In this document: piece by piece, positions 45,340 through 55,396 of the stretch
How the letters are laid out: each line of letters starts with the position of its first letter
Numbering within the stretch: the stretch's first letter is position 1
Assembly (NCBI RefSeq): GCF_001540865.1
Contig: NC_033641.1
Coordinates: 7,824,273-7,888,272 of the forward strand
Source of the DNA: Ananas comosus
Lineage: Eukaryota; Streptophyta; Magnoliopsida; Poales; Bromeliaceae
DNA: 64,000 bases
Reading direction: 5' to 3'
Translations under genes and position numbers: made by a program
Notes under the pieces: model-generated
The model's input: only the letters and a program-made list of their open reading frames with translations
What the model was told of the DNA's origin: nothing
Databases searched by the model: none

Positions 45340-45340
45340 T

Positions 45341-45354
<14 letters not shown>
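45340..45354 (-). promoter_or_regulatory. MLS: Candidate TATA box of malate synthase
   Basis: TTATATATATATATA lies 77-91 bp upstream of the ATG on the coding strand, followed upstream by a GA repeat. Position suits a TATA box with a short leader, but simple TA repeats are frequent here. Confidence 0.4.
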
Positions 45355-45371
<17 letters not shown>

Positions 45372-45374
45372 GGA

Positions 45375-46090
45375 CGAGAACTTATTTCGTGCACCGGGTG
45401 CACGTACAATGCTACAGGGCTTGGAAATATAAAATAGACTGCTTAAATTTATTATTAGGCTAAATTATAGGAAACTTTTCATTAAAATTTGATTTTTTTT
45501 ATTTTTTTTCTATATTATTTAAAAATCTGCACTTTGCTCCTTTAAAAAATAAAAAATATTCATAGTGGGTATGCTGTTAACTGTGATGATAAAATGACCA
45601 AATTGCTCCTCACCCTCTTTGTCTCATCTCCAATTTTGCTCATCCGCAGCTTCTCCTCCTCCATCCTTCGCGCCTCTCTCGATTCTGGCTTCGACTCCTT
45701 TTTCTCCACTTGCTCCCTCGCTCCTCTTGCACCCTCGCCGCCCCTCCATTTCGGCAACGGCAGGGAAGAGATCGGGGTGGGGGTGGACCAAGAGATAGGC
45801 GAGGGCGAGGCAGCGGAGGAGCGCGAGGGCATGTGTATATGGACGTGGACAGAGGGGTGGGTGAGGGCAAGATGGCGAGGTGGCGAGGTCGAGAATGCCA
45901 GTGAGGAAGGAGAAGACGCATTGAGACGAGAATTTCAATAATATTTTAGATATAAGAAAAAATAATAATAGAATATAAACGAAATCCTAACTAAATACTG
46001 ACGGCGGAAGCCGAGGTGAATATTTTTTACTTTTTAAGTGGGCAATACGTAAGTTTTCAAGGCTATCGCCAACTACGCTAGTTACGATCA
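45375..46090. other. Unassigned repeat-like stretch with a GC-rich core
   Basis: A GC-rich core (45640-45920) lies between AT-rich flanks. It is open in several frames on both strands but the peptides are low-complexity. The design, AT-rich arms around a GC-rich middle, resembles the passengers at 10770-11380 and 26735-27090, though I found no shared termini. Confidence 0.35.
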
Positions 46091-46455
46091 TTTTTGTTAC
46101 TATTATTACTTAGGTAGAGTTTAATAATATAGTGGCTACAGTATTTTTATACTATAAATTAAAATGACTTGAAATTTTAAAAGTGCTCTCAATTTTAGAC
46201 TATCGGCGGAGAAAGGATTACAAGCATTTTTAAAATTTTGAAACTCTAATAATAGTATGAAACTATATTTTTAGCCATCACTAAGCTTTAGCGCACTTCG
46301 TTGGCACATGTTTCTTAGATCTTTCCAAATAAATTGTTTAACAAAACAAACTAGTGATTTTCGATTTGAAGATATTAATTAATAATTAATTAAATGTAGA
46401 ACAGCGGTGCATGGTGGGTCGGGTGCATGCAAAATTTTACTAGATCACGTATGTA

Positions 46456-46456
46456 G

Positions 46457-46507
<51 letters not shown>
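46456..46507. repeat. (GA)n microsatellite
   Basis: About 25 GA units with one AAAG interruption near the start. Confidence 0.95.
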
Positions 46508-46509
<2 letters not shown>

Positions 46510-46777
46510 TGGAATTGGATATGCACAACTGCAACTGCAAAGAGATCATACATACATAGCATACGTAATGGGCATGGAGATTGCTGTGTGCGCGTCAGCT
46601 TAATTTATTAACAAGGGATAAGAGACAAAAATTGTATGGGCATCGTCTCCAAATTAATTACTAGTTTGGGTACGATATGGATGGACGCGGCGTGGCTCAT
46701 CGGACGAGCGAATAGGACGTTGCTATCCGTTTGTTTCTTGTGCCATGCATCTCGCCTTTTCCACCAAATTTGCTGTA

Positions 46778-47238
46778 GGACCGTTTGATTGTATGTAGTT
46801 GTAACTACATGATAGTTATAACTGTATATAAATACAAATTTAATATTTGATCTGATATATTTAACTTCAGCTGCTACAGTCGGACCTGTAGGAGGAGATC
46901 CGACTGCAACACAAGCCCAAATTAGGGGCAATTTCAATTACAGTAGTTGGAGAGAGTAGTTTTAAACAAAAGGTAAGCTTATCTTCTTAATTGTTTTTTA
47001 ATCAATTTCTTTTTTTTTTTTATATTGGAGGTAATCTCATGTCACCTTTATATATATAAAATAATAAAATTTAAAAAATTATTTCTTAACTGCATGCAAC
47101 TAAATAAATTATTTATAGTTGCAGTGCTTTCTATTACATCTAACTAAACATTATATATGTAGTTGCAACTGCTGCGTTTTTAACTGAATGCATCTTCAAT
47201 TATACTTCATTTGTAACTACATCTAACCAAACGGTCCC
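46778..47238. mobile_element. MITE with GGACCGTTTG termini
   Basis: The ends are GGACCGTTTGATTGTATGTA and AACTACATCTAACCAAACGG followed by TCCC. Both arms repeat GTTGTAACTACAT-like words. The flanks end in TA and start in TA. A PIF/Harbinger origin is likely from the terminus type. No coding capacity. Confidence 0.65.
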
Positions 47239-48008
47239 TATATGTCAGTCGCATCATATTATTTATAATCAGCCAATTATATTTTTTTAAATTAAAAAGT
47301 ATAATAAAAATATATTTAAAAAAATATTGATGGAATGGATAAATTTGAAAAAGTATATTTTGATTGGCCAGAGACACTACGTCAGTAACCTAACTATCAC
47401 ATTCTAGACTTTTTTTCGCCTTTTCTTGTTGTGTCAGCAATTCTGATAAGAGAGCCATGTGACATCAAGTCTTGGTGCAAATCTTATTTGCATGCAGAGC
47501 AACATTATTTATACACATCTAGATTAGATAGAAATTTTAAAAACTTTTGCTTATATACTATTTACAAAATTTTTAGATTTATTTTTTAAAATACTCTTGG
47601 AAAATTTTAATTCCATTAGTAGTGAACTCTACATGGTAAGAAAATATTTGAAAGAATTCTTTTTAAATGAATAAAAATATTTTGGTCAGCTAGCAATAAG
47701 TTAGATATTTTTAATATTTAAAAGATATATTAGATATTATTGCTAAATTTTTTATATCCTTCCAATTCAAGAGCTACAACTATCGACTTGTCTTATCAAC
47801 CATTTTGATTTTTTATTAAAAATCAAAAAGGTTTTGCATGTAAACTCTAGGACCATATATCAAATTTACATCATAATTTTTTTTTTCTATAGCTAGAATT
47901 CATCCACTAATTTTATCAAATTTTTTCGTATTAAAAGCAAGTATATTCCTTAAAATCATATAAATAATTGATATATCCTTTTATATTTTAAAATAATCAA
48001 CTTATCTT
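47239..48008. other. AT-rich intergenic stretch
   Basis: No gene, RNA gene or clear repeat terminus recognised. Confidence 0.5.
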
Positions 48009-48017
48009 TTTAAATTT

Positions 48018-48547
48018 GGGTAAACTTCAAATACTCCCTTGTGGTTTCACAATTTCTCATTTTAGTATCCATTGGTTTAACGTGTATCAAGTTAGCCCCT
48101 GTGGTTTTGCGTTTTCTCACTTTAGTACCATGTGGTTTAGAGTGTATCAAGTTAGTACCCGTCGTTTCATTTTTTCTCATTTTATTATCTATTTCACTAA
48201 TTTTTTTCGTTAAACTAGTGACAAAGTTAAAATTAAAGGGTGTTAACGTGAATATTCGATAAATCTATGTAGGGTATCTGAAGTTTTTTGTATATATAAT
48301 TTAACGAAATATTAATAGAGGAAAAAAAATCAGTGACAAAATTAAAACTAAAGGGTACTAAAGTAAATATTCGATAAACCTAGGTAGGGTATCTGAAGTT
48401 TTTTTTATATAATTTAGCGAAATATTAATATAGGAGCCGACGAAAAGAGAAAAAGAAGTCACCGGGTATTAAATTAATGCACTTTAAACCACAGGGTATT
48501 AAAGTGAAAAAGTGCGAAACCACAAGGATGGTATTTAAAGTTTTCCC
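48018..48547. mobile_element. Family C MULE-type MITE, second complete copy
   Basis: Starts GGGTAAACTTCAAATACTCC and ends TATTTAAAGTTTTCCC. The exact 9-bp duplication TTTAAATTT stands at 48009-48017 and 48548-48556. Internal units such as TTTAGTACCATGTGGTTTAG are repeated on the arms. At 530 bp it is close to the copy at 32281. Confidence 0.85.
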
Positions 48548-48688
48548 TTTAAATTTTTGATACCTTATAAAAATACTCCTCTGTTAATATATTGTCGTCT
48601 ATTGGTTAAAATTCGTCCCTTAATTTTTTATTTTTATTTCTTTGTCTTCCTTTCTATACCAAACTTCTATCGTAATTTCAATATACAA

Positions 48689-49490
48689 AACTGACTGTCC
48701 TTAGAGCAAGTGGCAAAGGGTTTGGTGGTTGGTATCCGAGACCCAAGTTCATATTGGAGAAAATCCAAAATCTCTAAATTTTATATTTTAAAATATTAAT
48801 TTAATTTATTTTTTAAGCGAACGTCCGCACGCACTGTGCACGCGCGGACGTTACGCATGCTCGCGCTATTTGTCCGCATGGAATCCATGCGGACATTCAT
48901 GTGGGTGCTAATTAAAAGGGCTAATTAAGAAAATGTTAACGTTGGGAATACCAACGTTAAGTTTTCTCATTCCCCTGTATATATATTTATATACACTTGT
49001 TCTACTGTTCATAGATATATGAACACCGTGGACAAACAACAAGTGAAAAGAGGGTTTTAATTTAAGTTTTTATCAATTGTTTATTTACTTGATTTCTTTG
49101 TCATCGGGTGTTGAAAGAGTCTCCGTCAACCTTCTTCACGATCGTGCTCGCAGGAGGAGGAATTCCGGTCGTATCTTGGGGTGTTATTTCCGGTTAATCC
49201 CGCACGTAAGGACGGGAATACGCCTTAGGGCAGTGCCTCGCACGCTTCCGGATTGATCAAATTTTTTATTTGGATTTAGCGATTATCGGTAAGTTGATTT
49301 TATTAATTTTATCATAAAATTTAGTTAGATTTAAATCACAATCAAATTTTATGTGCGGTAATTGTTCTAACAGTTCGAATCCTAATTGATTCACATTTCC
49401 AGCTAAGTTTATTTCTAAATGAAATAAACGAAGCGGATAGCATGCTATCTATCTCTCCAAAAGAAAAAAAAAAAAAAAAAAAAAAAAAAA
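48689..49490 (+). mobile_element. tRNA-derived SINE, split by a solo LTR
   Basis: The head has the A-box-like region TTAGAGCAAGTGGCAAAGG and GTATCCGAGACCCAAGTTC. The B box is finished after the insertion with GTTCGAATCC at 49373. The body AGTTTATTTCTAAATGAAAT and the tail GGATAGCATGCTATCTATCT end in poly(A) up to 49490. The target duplication TTCAATATACAA/TTCAATACACAA (48677-48688 and 49491-49502) differs at one base. Without the LTR the SINE is about 175 bp. Confidence 0.85.
48752..49372 (+). mobile_element. Solo LTR (621 bp) inside the SINE B box, Copia-like
   Basis: Begins TATTGGAGAAAATCC (TG changed to TA) and ends TTGTTCTAACA. The duplication is GTTCA on the left and GTTCG on the right. 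The original B box would have had GTTCG, so the left copy shows a CG-to-CA change. A TATA-like TATATATATTTATATACAC near 48980 gives plus orientation. The TGTTGGAG-like start and TAACA end are common in Copia LTRs; no internal part remains. Confidence 0.75.
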
Positions 49491-49691
49491 TTCAATACAC
49501 AAGTATAGCCACGCTAGAATACTTTATCCAAGGGTATTGAGATTTGCACCAAGACCTCTATTTCTTTATCTTACCCGATGACCTTCGGGACTAGACTAGC
49601 CAAAGAGTCCAAACTGCTCCCATACATTTAAGCTGACAACTAATGTGACACTAAGTCGCCAACAATATGAACCGGTGCGATCGATCGGAAC

Positions 49692-49929
49692 TAGAGATGT
49701 CAACGGGTCGGATTTGGGGCGGGTTTTTTAAAACCCGAACCCGAATCCGAACCCTACGGATTTTAAAAATTCATATCCAAATCCGAACCCGACCAAAAAT
49801 CCAAAACCCGAACCCGAATCCGAACCCGAACTCGAAAATTTGAACCCGAAACAATTATTTCTTTTTTCAATATTTCAAAATATATTATATTAAATCTAAA
49901 ATTTTAAAATACAAATTTAAATATAACAT

Positions 49930-49974
<45 letters not shown>

Positions 49975-50509
49975 TGAGGTTACTATGCTATCGGAAGCAC
50001 GGAGCCTTCTGTGCTTCCAGCTCGTTTTCGATGTTGCGACTTTCGAATCGTCGATCGGCTCCGTTAAACTTGATCTAGAGTATTTGGAGTACCGTAGAAA
50101 TAAATTTTATTATTTTTCGATATCATTTGCCTAGTGATCGAATGGGCTCAAAATCAACAAATTTCAATGGCCGTAGTGAGCCGTTGCAAGTTTAACGGTA
50201 TAGAAATATCTAAATCACGTGAAATTTTGATAGAAAATTCTTTATACTATATAAAACAAGATCAATATGTTTGATTTAAAATTTAAGTCATATTATTACA
50301 TTTTGTAAGATTTTTATTTTCAGCCGTTGATTTTGAGCCCCTTCGTTCACTAGGCAAATGATATCGAAAAATAATAAAATTTATTTTCTAGGTACTCCAA
50401 ATACTCTAGATCAAGTTTAACGGAGCCGATCGACGATTCGAAAGTCGCAATATCGAAAATGAGCTGGAAGCACGGAAGGCTCCGTGCTTCCGATAGTATA
50501 GTAGCCTCA

Positions 50510-50551
<42 letters not shown>

Positions 50552-50718
50552 CAAAATAAATTCGGGTTCGGGTCGGGTACAGTCCGAATCCATATCCGTT
50601 GGGTTTCTATTTTTGATATCCATATCCGAATCCATATCCATATCCATCGAATATATCCGTTTCATTCGGGTTCGGATTCGGATAAAATTTCGGGTATTCA
50701 TACCCATTGACATCCCTA
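49692..50718. mobile_element. Family D hAT-type MITE, split by a family B element
   Basis: Ends TAGAGATGTCAACGGGT and ACCCATTGACATCCCTA. The exact 8-bp duplication ATCGGAAC stands at 49684-49691 and 50719-50726. The arms consist of AACCCGAACCCGAATCCG-type words and their inverses. The family B element at 49971-50513, within a TA repeat, was inserted later. Confidence 0.88.
49971..50513. mobile_element. Family B element, copy 7, best preserved
   Basis: Starts AGAGTGAGGTTACTATGCTA and ends TAGTATAGTAGCCTCACTCT. Each end has a subterminal hairpin (GGAAGCACGGAGCC with TGTGCTTCC, and the inverse). The arms pair over about 190 bp, e.g. CGTTAAACTTGATCTAGAGT on the left with ACTCTAGATCAAGTTTAACG on the right, and TTTCGATATCATTTGCCTAG with CTAGGCAAATGATATCGAAA. 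TA repeats flank both sides, so any target duplication is hidden in them. Confidence 0.85.
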
Positions 50719-51094
50719 ATCGGAACATCGCACTCAATCGATCATTGCATAAACGATCACCAACTAATGCTCCATTACTACCCACAAAGTATTCCAAATC
50801 ACACTATGTATCTCAATATCCTATCCGCTGTCCTTATAAATGCACTACTTTGGGGATAGCCGCATGCAAAAACGCATAATAATGGAATCCGCGGCCATGA
50901 ACGGGGCCGAGTCTAGTTTTGGGATGCCATTTTAGGCTTCGGAACCGATGAGGTTAGACCAATCAAGAACTGAAGTAGACGTTTGTGAAAGATTTTTCCA
51001 AAGTTGAAGACCAAAGCGCGACAACAATCTGATTTTGGTTCAACTTGAGTCGATTCAACCAAATCAGCCCCGAAAGAATGCTAGGCCTCACCCT

Positions 51095-51607
51095 CACTAC
51101 AACAGAATTAGATTATAGCGACACATGTTTGGAATACTTTTGTATAAGTGTCACATTTATGTCAAAACTTAAAAAAAATTATACTAATGCCTAAATATAA
51201 AGTCCAATCCAACTAAAAATAAAAGGGTACTCTACTCAACCCACTCCACTTAGTCCATTCGGTCCGATTACAAACAGAAAAGAAAAAAAAAGAAAAATCG
51301 ATTATCATTTTCCCTTCTCCCCTCACTTAATCGACTGAAATCCTAGACGGAGATCATTTTCTCTCGTCCTCCTCCGCCACCGCAGCCAACAAGGTAGAGT
51401 TCCGGCTGTTGCTAGATACTTAAATAAATGTTGGTAAATTAGCAGCACTCTTTTAGATCATAGTAACACTCTTTAACTGTCACTATATATCTAGCGATCC
51501 CATATATAGCAACACTTTTCAAAAGTGTCGGTAAATTTAGTCAGCAGCATTTTTTTGACCTATACCGTTATTTAAAAGTGTCGCTATAAACCATTTTTAT
51601 TGTAGTG
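51095..51607. mobile_element. Non-autonomous CACTA (En/Spm) element
   Basis: Starts CACTACAACAGAATTAG and ends CATTTTTATTGTAGTG. Subterminal ATAGCGACAC and the inverse GTGTCGCTAT lie inside both ends. The flanks CCT and TCT fit a 3-bp duplication with one change. The core holds AGTGTCGGTAAATT-like repeats and a short GC-rich piece (51350-51390). No transposase. Confidence 0.8.
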
Positions 51608-52383
51608 TCTCAAACAACCAGTTTGAATTTCGAATGTCGATAGACAACGCTGCGTAACACATCCGATGACGCGAAAGCATCAAAATACACAATTCGCACT
51701 ATAATTGCATAAATATCAACAATTAGGTTAAAAAAAAAAAAAAAAGGGTGAAGTCGTGAGCTGTTAGAAATTTTCGTGGCGATATTTAAATATAAAATAA
51801 GAATTTGAGCAGTAAAAAAGTTAATATAAATTATTATATTTAAACCTACAAACTCCGTAACACCATTCACAAATATGATTTGATTGAGGACCAAAAATTA
51901 ATTGATTTATTGTGACTTTAATTTTTGGGATACTTTTTTTGAATTCCCTTCCGAAAAGTTACAACTTTTCACATATACTCGTTCAAAGTTAAAAATATCA
52001 TCAAGACTCTCATAAGCGTAAAAAATACTCTCAAATGCTCTAAGTAGTAAAAATCCATGCAAGCTTAATAGCTTAGCTCTAAAATTCTATTTTTTATCCC
52101 CAGTGATGTAAAAGCTTTGTAAATTTATCAGTAGGAAAGCAATTTTTCCTAATATTAACTAATTTTTTTAAGAAAAGAACTAATGAAATAAATGTGCGTA
52201 TCAGGTCACATATTTAGTGAAAAATAAAAAAAAAGAAGGTAAAAACGATGTAAAACTTATTTGAATATAGACCATTCTGATTTGACTATCCAATCTTTAA
52301 TTTGGTTTGATTTGAGTCAGCCAAGTATTTGACTTTAAAATTTAAGCTAATAACTCATTTTATTAAATTTATAGTAGCTAGAT

Positions 52384-52849
52384 TAGGGATGTCAACGGGT
52401 TGGGTTTGGGTCTGATTTTTAAAAACCCGAACCCGAACCCAAAAACCAAATTAAAACCCGTATCCGGATCCGAACCCGGCGGGTTTTAAAAATCCATACC
52501 CATATCCGTATCCGACCAAAAACCCGAAACCCGAATCCGGACACGAATCCGGCGGGTTTTAAAAATCCATACCGTTGAATGAAGATCTAAAGGATAAAAA
52601 TTATTAAATATTTTATATATTATATAAATAAATAAAAATAAAGTAGGTATATATATAATTTATTCAGGTTCGGGTTTGGGTTCGGTTTCGGGTCAGATAA
52701 ATACAAAATCCATACCCGTATCCATATTCGTCGGATTTTTATTTTTATACCCATAACCGAATCCATACCCATTTAGCTCGGATAAACCCGTCCCGTTCGG
52801 ATTCGGATTTGGATAATATTTCGAGTATCCATATCCATTGACGTCCCTA
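52384..52849. mobile_element. Family D hAT-type MITE, second copy
   Basis: Starts TAGGGATGTCAACGGGTTGG and ends CATTGACGTCCCTA, with the exact 8-bp duplication AGCTAGAT at 52376-52383 and 52850-52857. The arms have AACCCGAACCCGAAC words and inverse GGTTCGGGTTTGGG words. At 466 bp it is intact and not interrupted. Confidence 0.9.
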
Positions 52850-52857
52850 AGCTAGAT

Positions 52858-53992
52858 AAAAATATAGCTATCATAACAATATTAAATTAGCCAGCTATTA
52901 AAATATCAATTCCTATTTTGAAATTTTCCCCTCACTTTTTTTTTTTTTTTTTTTTGAAGAAGCGTAACCTGCAAGAAAAGTTGTCAAAGCAGGTGAAGGT
53001 CAACAATGGCAACTTGAGTTTCTTTTGGATCATTACATTAACAATTTTTGTGTCTCCATCCTTCATTCATTCTTTCTAAAAGGTGCTAAACTGAAAAGAA
53101 AATTGCATTTTGGTCCATATCTCATAACCTCTTGAATTAAAAAATTGTGTTAATTTCAAATTTCTAACTCTCTTCTTTACTAAATTTTTTAGACAAATTC
53201 AAAATTTTGAAATGGTTGTCGAAATTAGATGTCAGAATAGTTTTATGAATATAAAAAGGTTTTACATTTGAACATCTATCTAAGTTGCAGTTTATGCATT
53301 GTATCTAAAAATTTGCTTCTAATTAATGAATATAGCGTATCATTGTTCGTTAACTTTGTTTTATAAAATATTGCGTCCAAATTTAATAATTATACATTTT
53401 TTAAGTCTATGGGAGATAATAATAGGGTGAAAAGTTGGATTTGATATAAACTTTTATGTAGCTAATAATTGAGATACAGACCAAAGTTAAATATTGATTA
53501 TTTTACTTTGTTAGCATATATGTGATACGAAGAATTTTAATATATTAATATTAAGAGTAGTAAGATCGAATTTGATGCGATGGGTGGTGCCCGTATATAT
53601 AAAAGAAAAGATTAAGAATTAACATAAAAAATAAATATCTAATATATTTTTGTCATTTTAAAAGTATTTTTAATTTAAATTCTAAGAAATTGATGGAATC
53701 ATGATGAAATCTTGGCGCAGGGAGGCTAAATATAACAACTCGAAATATTGCAGGAGTAAAATATAAATTTTTAAAAAAATTAAGAAAAAGTAAAAATACG
53801 AAAAATTATAAAAGAGTTTTATGTAATTCAACTTTTTTTTTTTTTTAAGAAAAAAATCTACAAATAAGTAACATGCATGTAGCTTGCCATTCTCCAACAA
53901 CAGCAGTCTTTCTTTCTCTTCCTCTTCAGCCACAGCTGCCGGCTGACAGGCGATCGAGAGCTACAAATATAAAAAAAAAAGAAAGAAGAAAA
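52858..53992. other. AT-rich upstream region of the UGT pseudogene
   Basis: No gene or repeat terminus recognised; poly(T) tracts at about 52939 and 53832. ACAAATATAAAAAAAAAAG shortly before the ATG at 53993 could have been a TATA/leader region. Confidence 0.4.
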
Positions 53993-54489
53993 ATGTCGTC
54001 CTCGTCCGTGTGCCGTCGAGCGGCCCACGTCGCCCTTATCCCCAGCGCCGGCATGGGCCATCTGGCGCCCTTCTGCCGGCTGGCCGTGGCCCTCTCGGAC
54101 GGCGGCTACGACGTCTCCCTTCTGTCGGCTTAGCCCACCATCTCCGCCGCCGAGTCCGACCGCATCTCCGCCCTCTTCGCTTCCTTCCCCCGCATCCGCC
54201 CCCTCCTCCTGCACCTCCCTCCCCTCCATCCCTCCGAATTCCCCCCCTCCGCCGACCCCTTCTACCTCCGGTACTACTACTCTTCAATCCAATTCTGAGT
54301 TCGTTGCAACGGTTGCTCTCTCTCACTAGAAAAAAAAAAAAGAGTAACATTTAAGTACGTTGTTTTAAATATTTAACTGTACTTAAAAACATTCTAATAT
54401 AATCTAGCGTCAAATTTGAAAATATCAGAAGAGTCGCCACGTATATACCGATGCTCATGCCAACCGTCGATAAAATATATTCCGACGTT

Positions 54490-54681
54490 TTAAAGTGTTA
54501 GAATTGTCGGATCGTTGGCGCTAACCATTAATCCCAAAAGCTCGAGCCGTTAGAAATACGTAACTGATTTACTTAAAGCGTACAGATACAGCGCCCACGG
54601 ATCTCAATTGTGACTCGACTCATCCGGCCTCACATCATTTCAAACGTGACTCAACCCAACCGGCCGGCCTACCCGCCATAG
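54490..54681. repeat. Repeat family F, copy 2, cut by the chromovirus
   Basis: GTCGGATCGTTGGCGCTAAC, AAAAGCTCGAGCCGTTAGAA and CATTTCAAACGTGACTCAAC match copy 1 at 43335. It resumes after the chromovirus at 60750 with ATAGGGCAAGATAC and CATTTAAGCCAACCAG. TTTAAAGTGTTAGAA occurs at both outer edges (about 54489 and 60797) and may be its target duplication. Confidence 0.6.
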
Positions 54682-55363
54682 TGTCAGGGCCCTTTTTAGT
54701 TGTCAACGGCCCTGACCTTGTCAATAACATTGAGTTTGTAAAGAGTCTGTAAATGTTGTGTCGGGCAAGACTTCGACATAGGATTTTCCTTATTTTGGAT
54801 GGGCATTGCATGTAAATTGGCATCCGGTTGGCTACCCGCGGGTTCACTTGTGCTACACATCCAAGGGGACATAGGTTTCGCTAACGATGGCCGCTTATGC
54901 GACGGATTGAGCTGGACGCGTGTCGGACATGGGTCGGCGGCCTATTTTTCCATGGATGTGCGGAGTGGGAAAACGTACCCCTCGGTGAGCACCTTTGTAC
55001 CCCCGGGGTGCCAAATGGGTGGATGCTAATATAGGGTAGTACGGGAAGGTTAGGTGAGACGTATTAAGTGAGCCCGCTTCGCTAAAAGCGTAGTGTCTTG
55101 GTGATCATTTTGCCCTCACCGGCCATGCCCGACCAAGTCGAGTCTTGTGCCTTTCGCTTGTAGTCCAACTTTTCGTTATCAATAAAATACTCGTTGTTTG
55201 TGCCAATTTGCAGGATCCCTTTACGTGCTTTCTCTCGATTCTCGGTCGTTGCCAATTTGCGAAGTTGCGCCTCGGGACGGTTTTGCTTGGCTGGCTCGTT
55301 TTGTGCAGGTGACAGACGAGCGCCGCGCGGGCTTTTCGACAAAAAGTCATTAGACCCGTGACA
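54682..55363 (+). repeat. 5' LTR of the chromovirus
   Basis: 682 bp, TGTCAGGG to GTGACA. Differences from the 3' LTR lie near 54708 (G/A), 54888, 54910, 54948, 55054, 55279 and 55287, mostly transitions. An AATAAA at about 55181-55186 may be the polyadenylation signal used in the 3' copy. Confidence 0.95.
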
Positions 55364-55365
55364 AG

Positions 55366-55377
55366 TGGTATCAGAGC
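55366..55377 (+). other. Primer-binding site, initiator tRNA-Met type
   Basis: TGGTATCAGAGC starts two bases after the 5' LTR. It is the standard complement to the 3' end of plant initiator tRNA-Met. Confidence 0.9.
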
Positions 55378-55396
55378 CCGGATCGACGGAGACGAC

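Noticed and set aside
45560..45941. Frames of 90-115 codons on both strands
   Set aside because: Low-complexity and mutually overlapping; no domain.
50514..50548. Biological meaning of long (TA)n runs by themselves
   Set aside because: Simple microsatellites; interesting only in relation to families A and B.
53858..54354. Minus-strand and other-frame ORFs over the UGT start
   Set aside because: Shadows of the GC-rich UGT coding strand.
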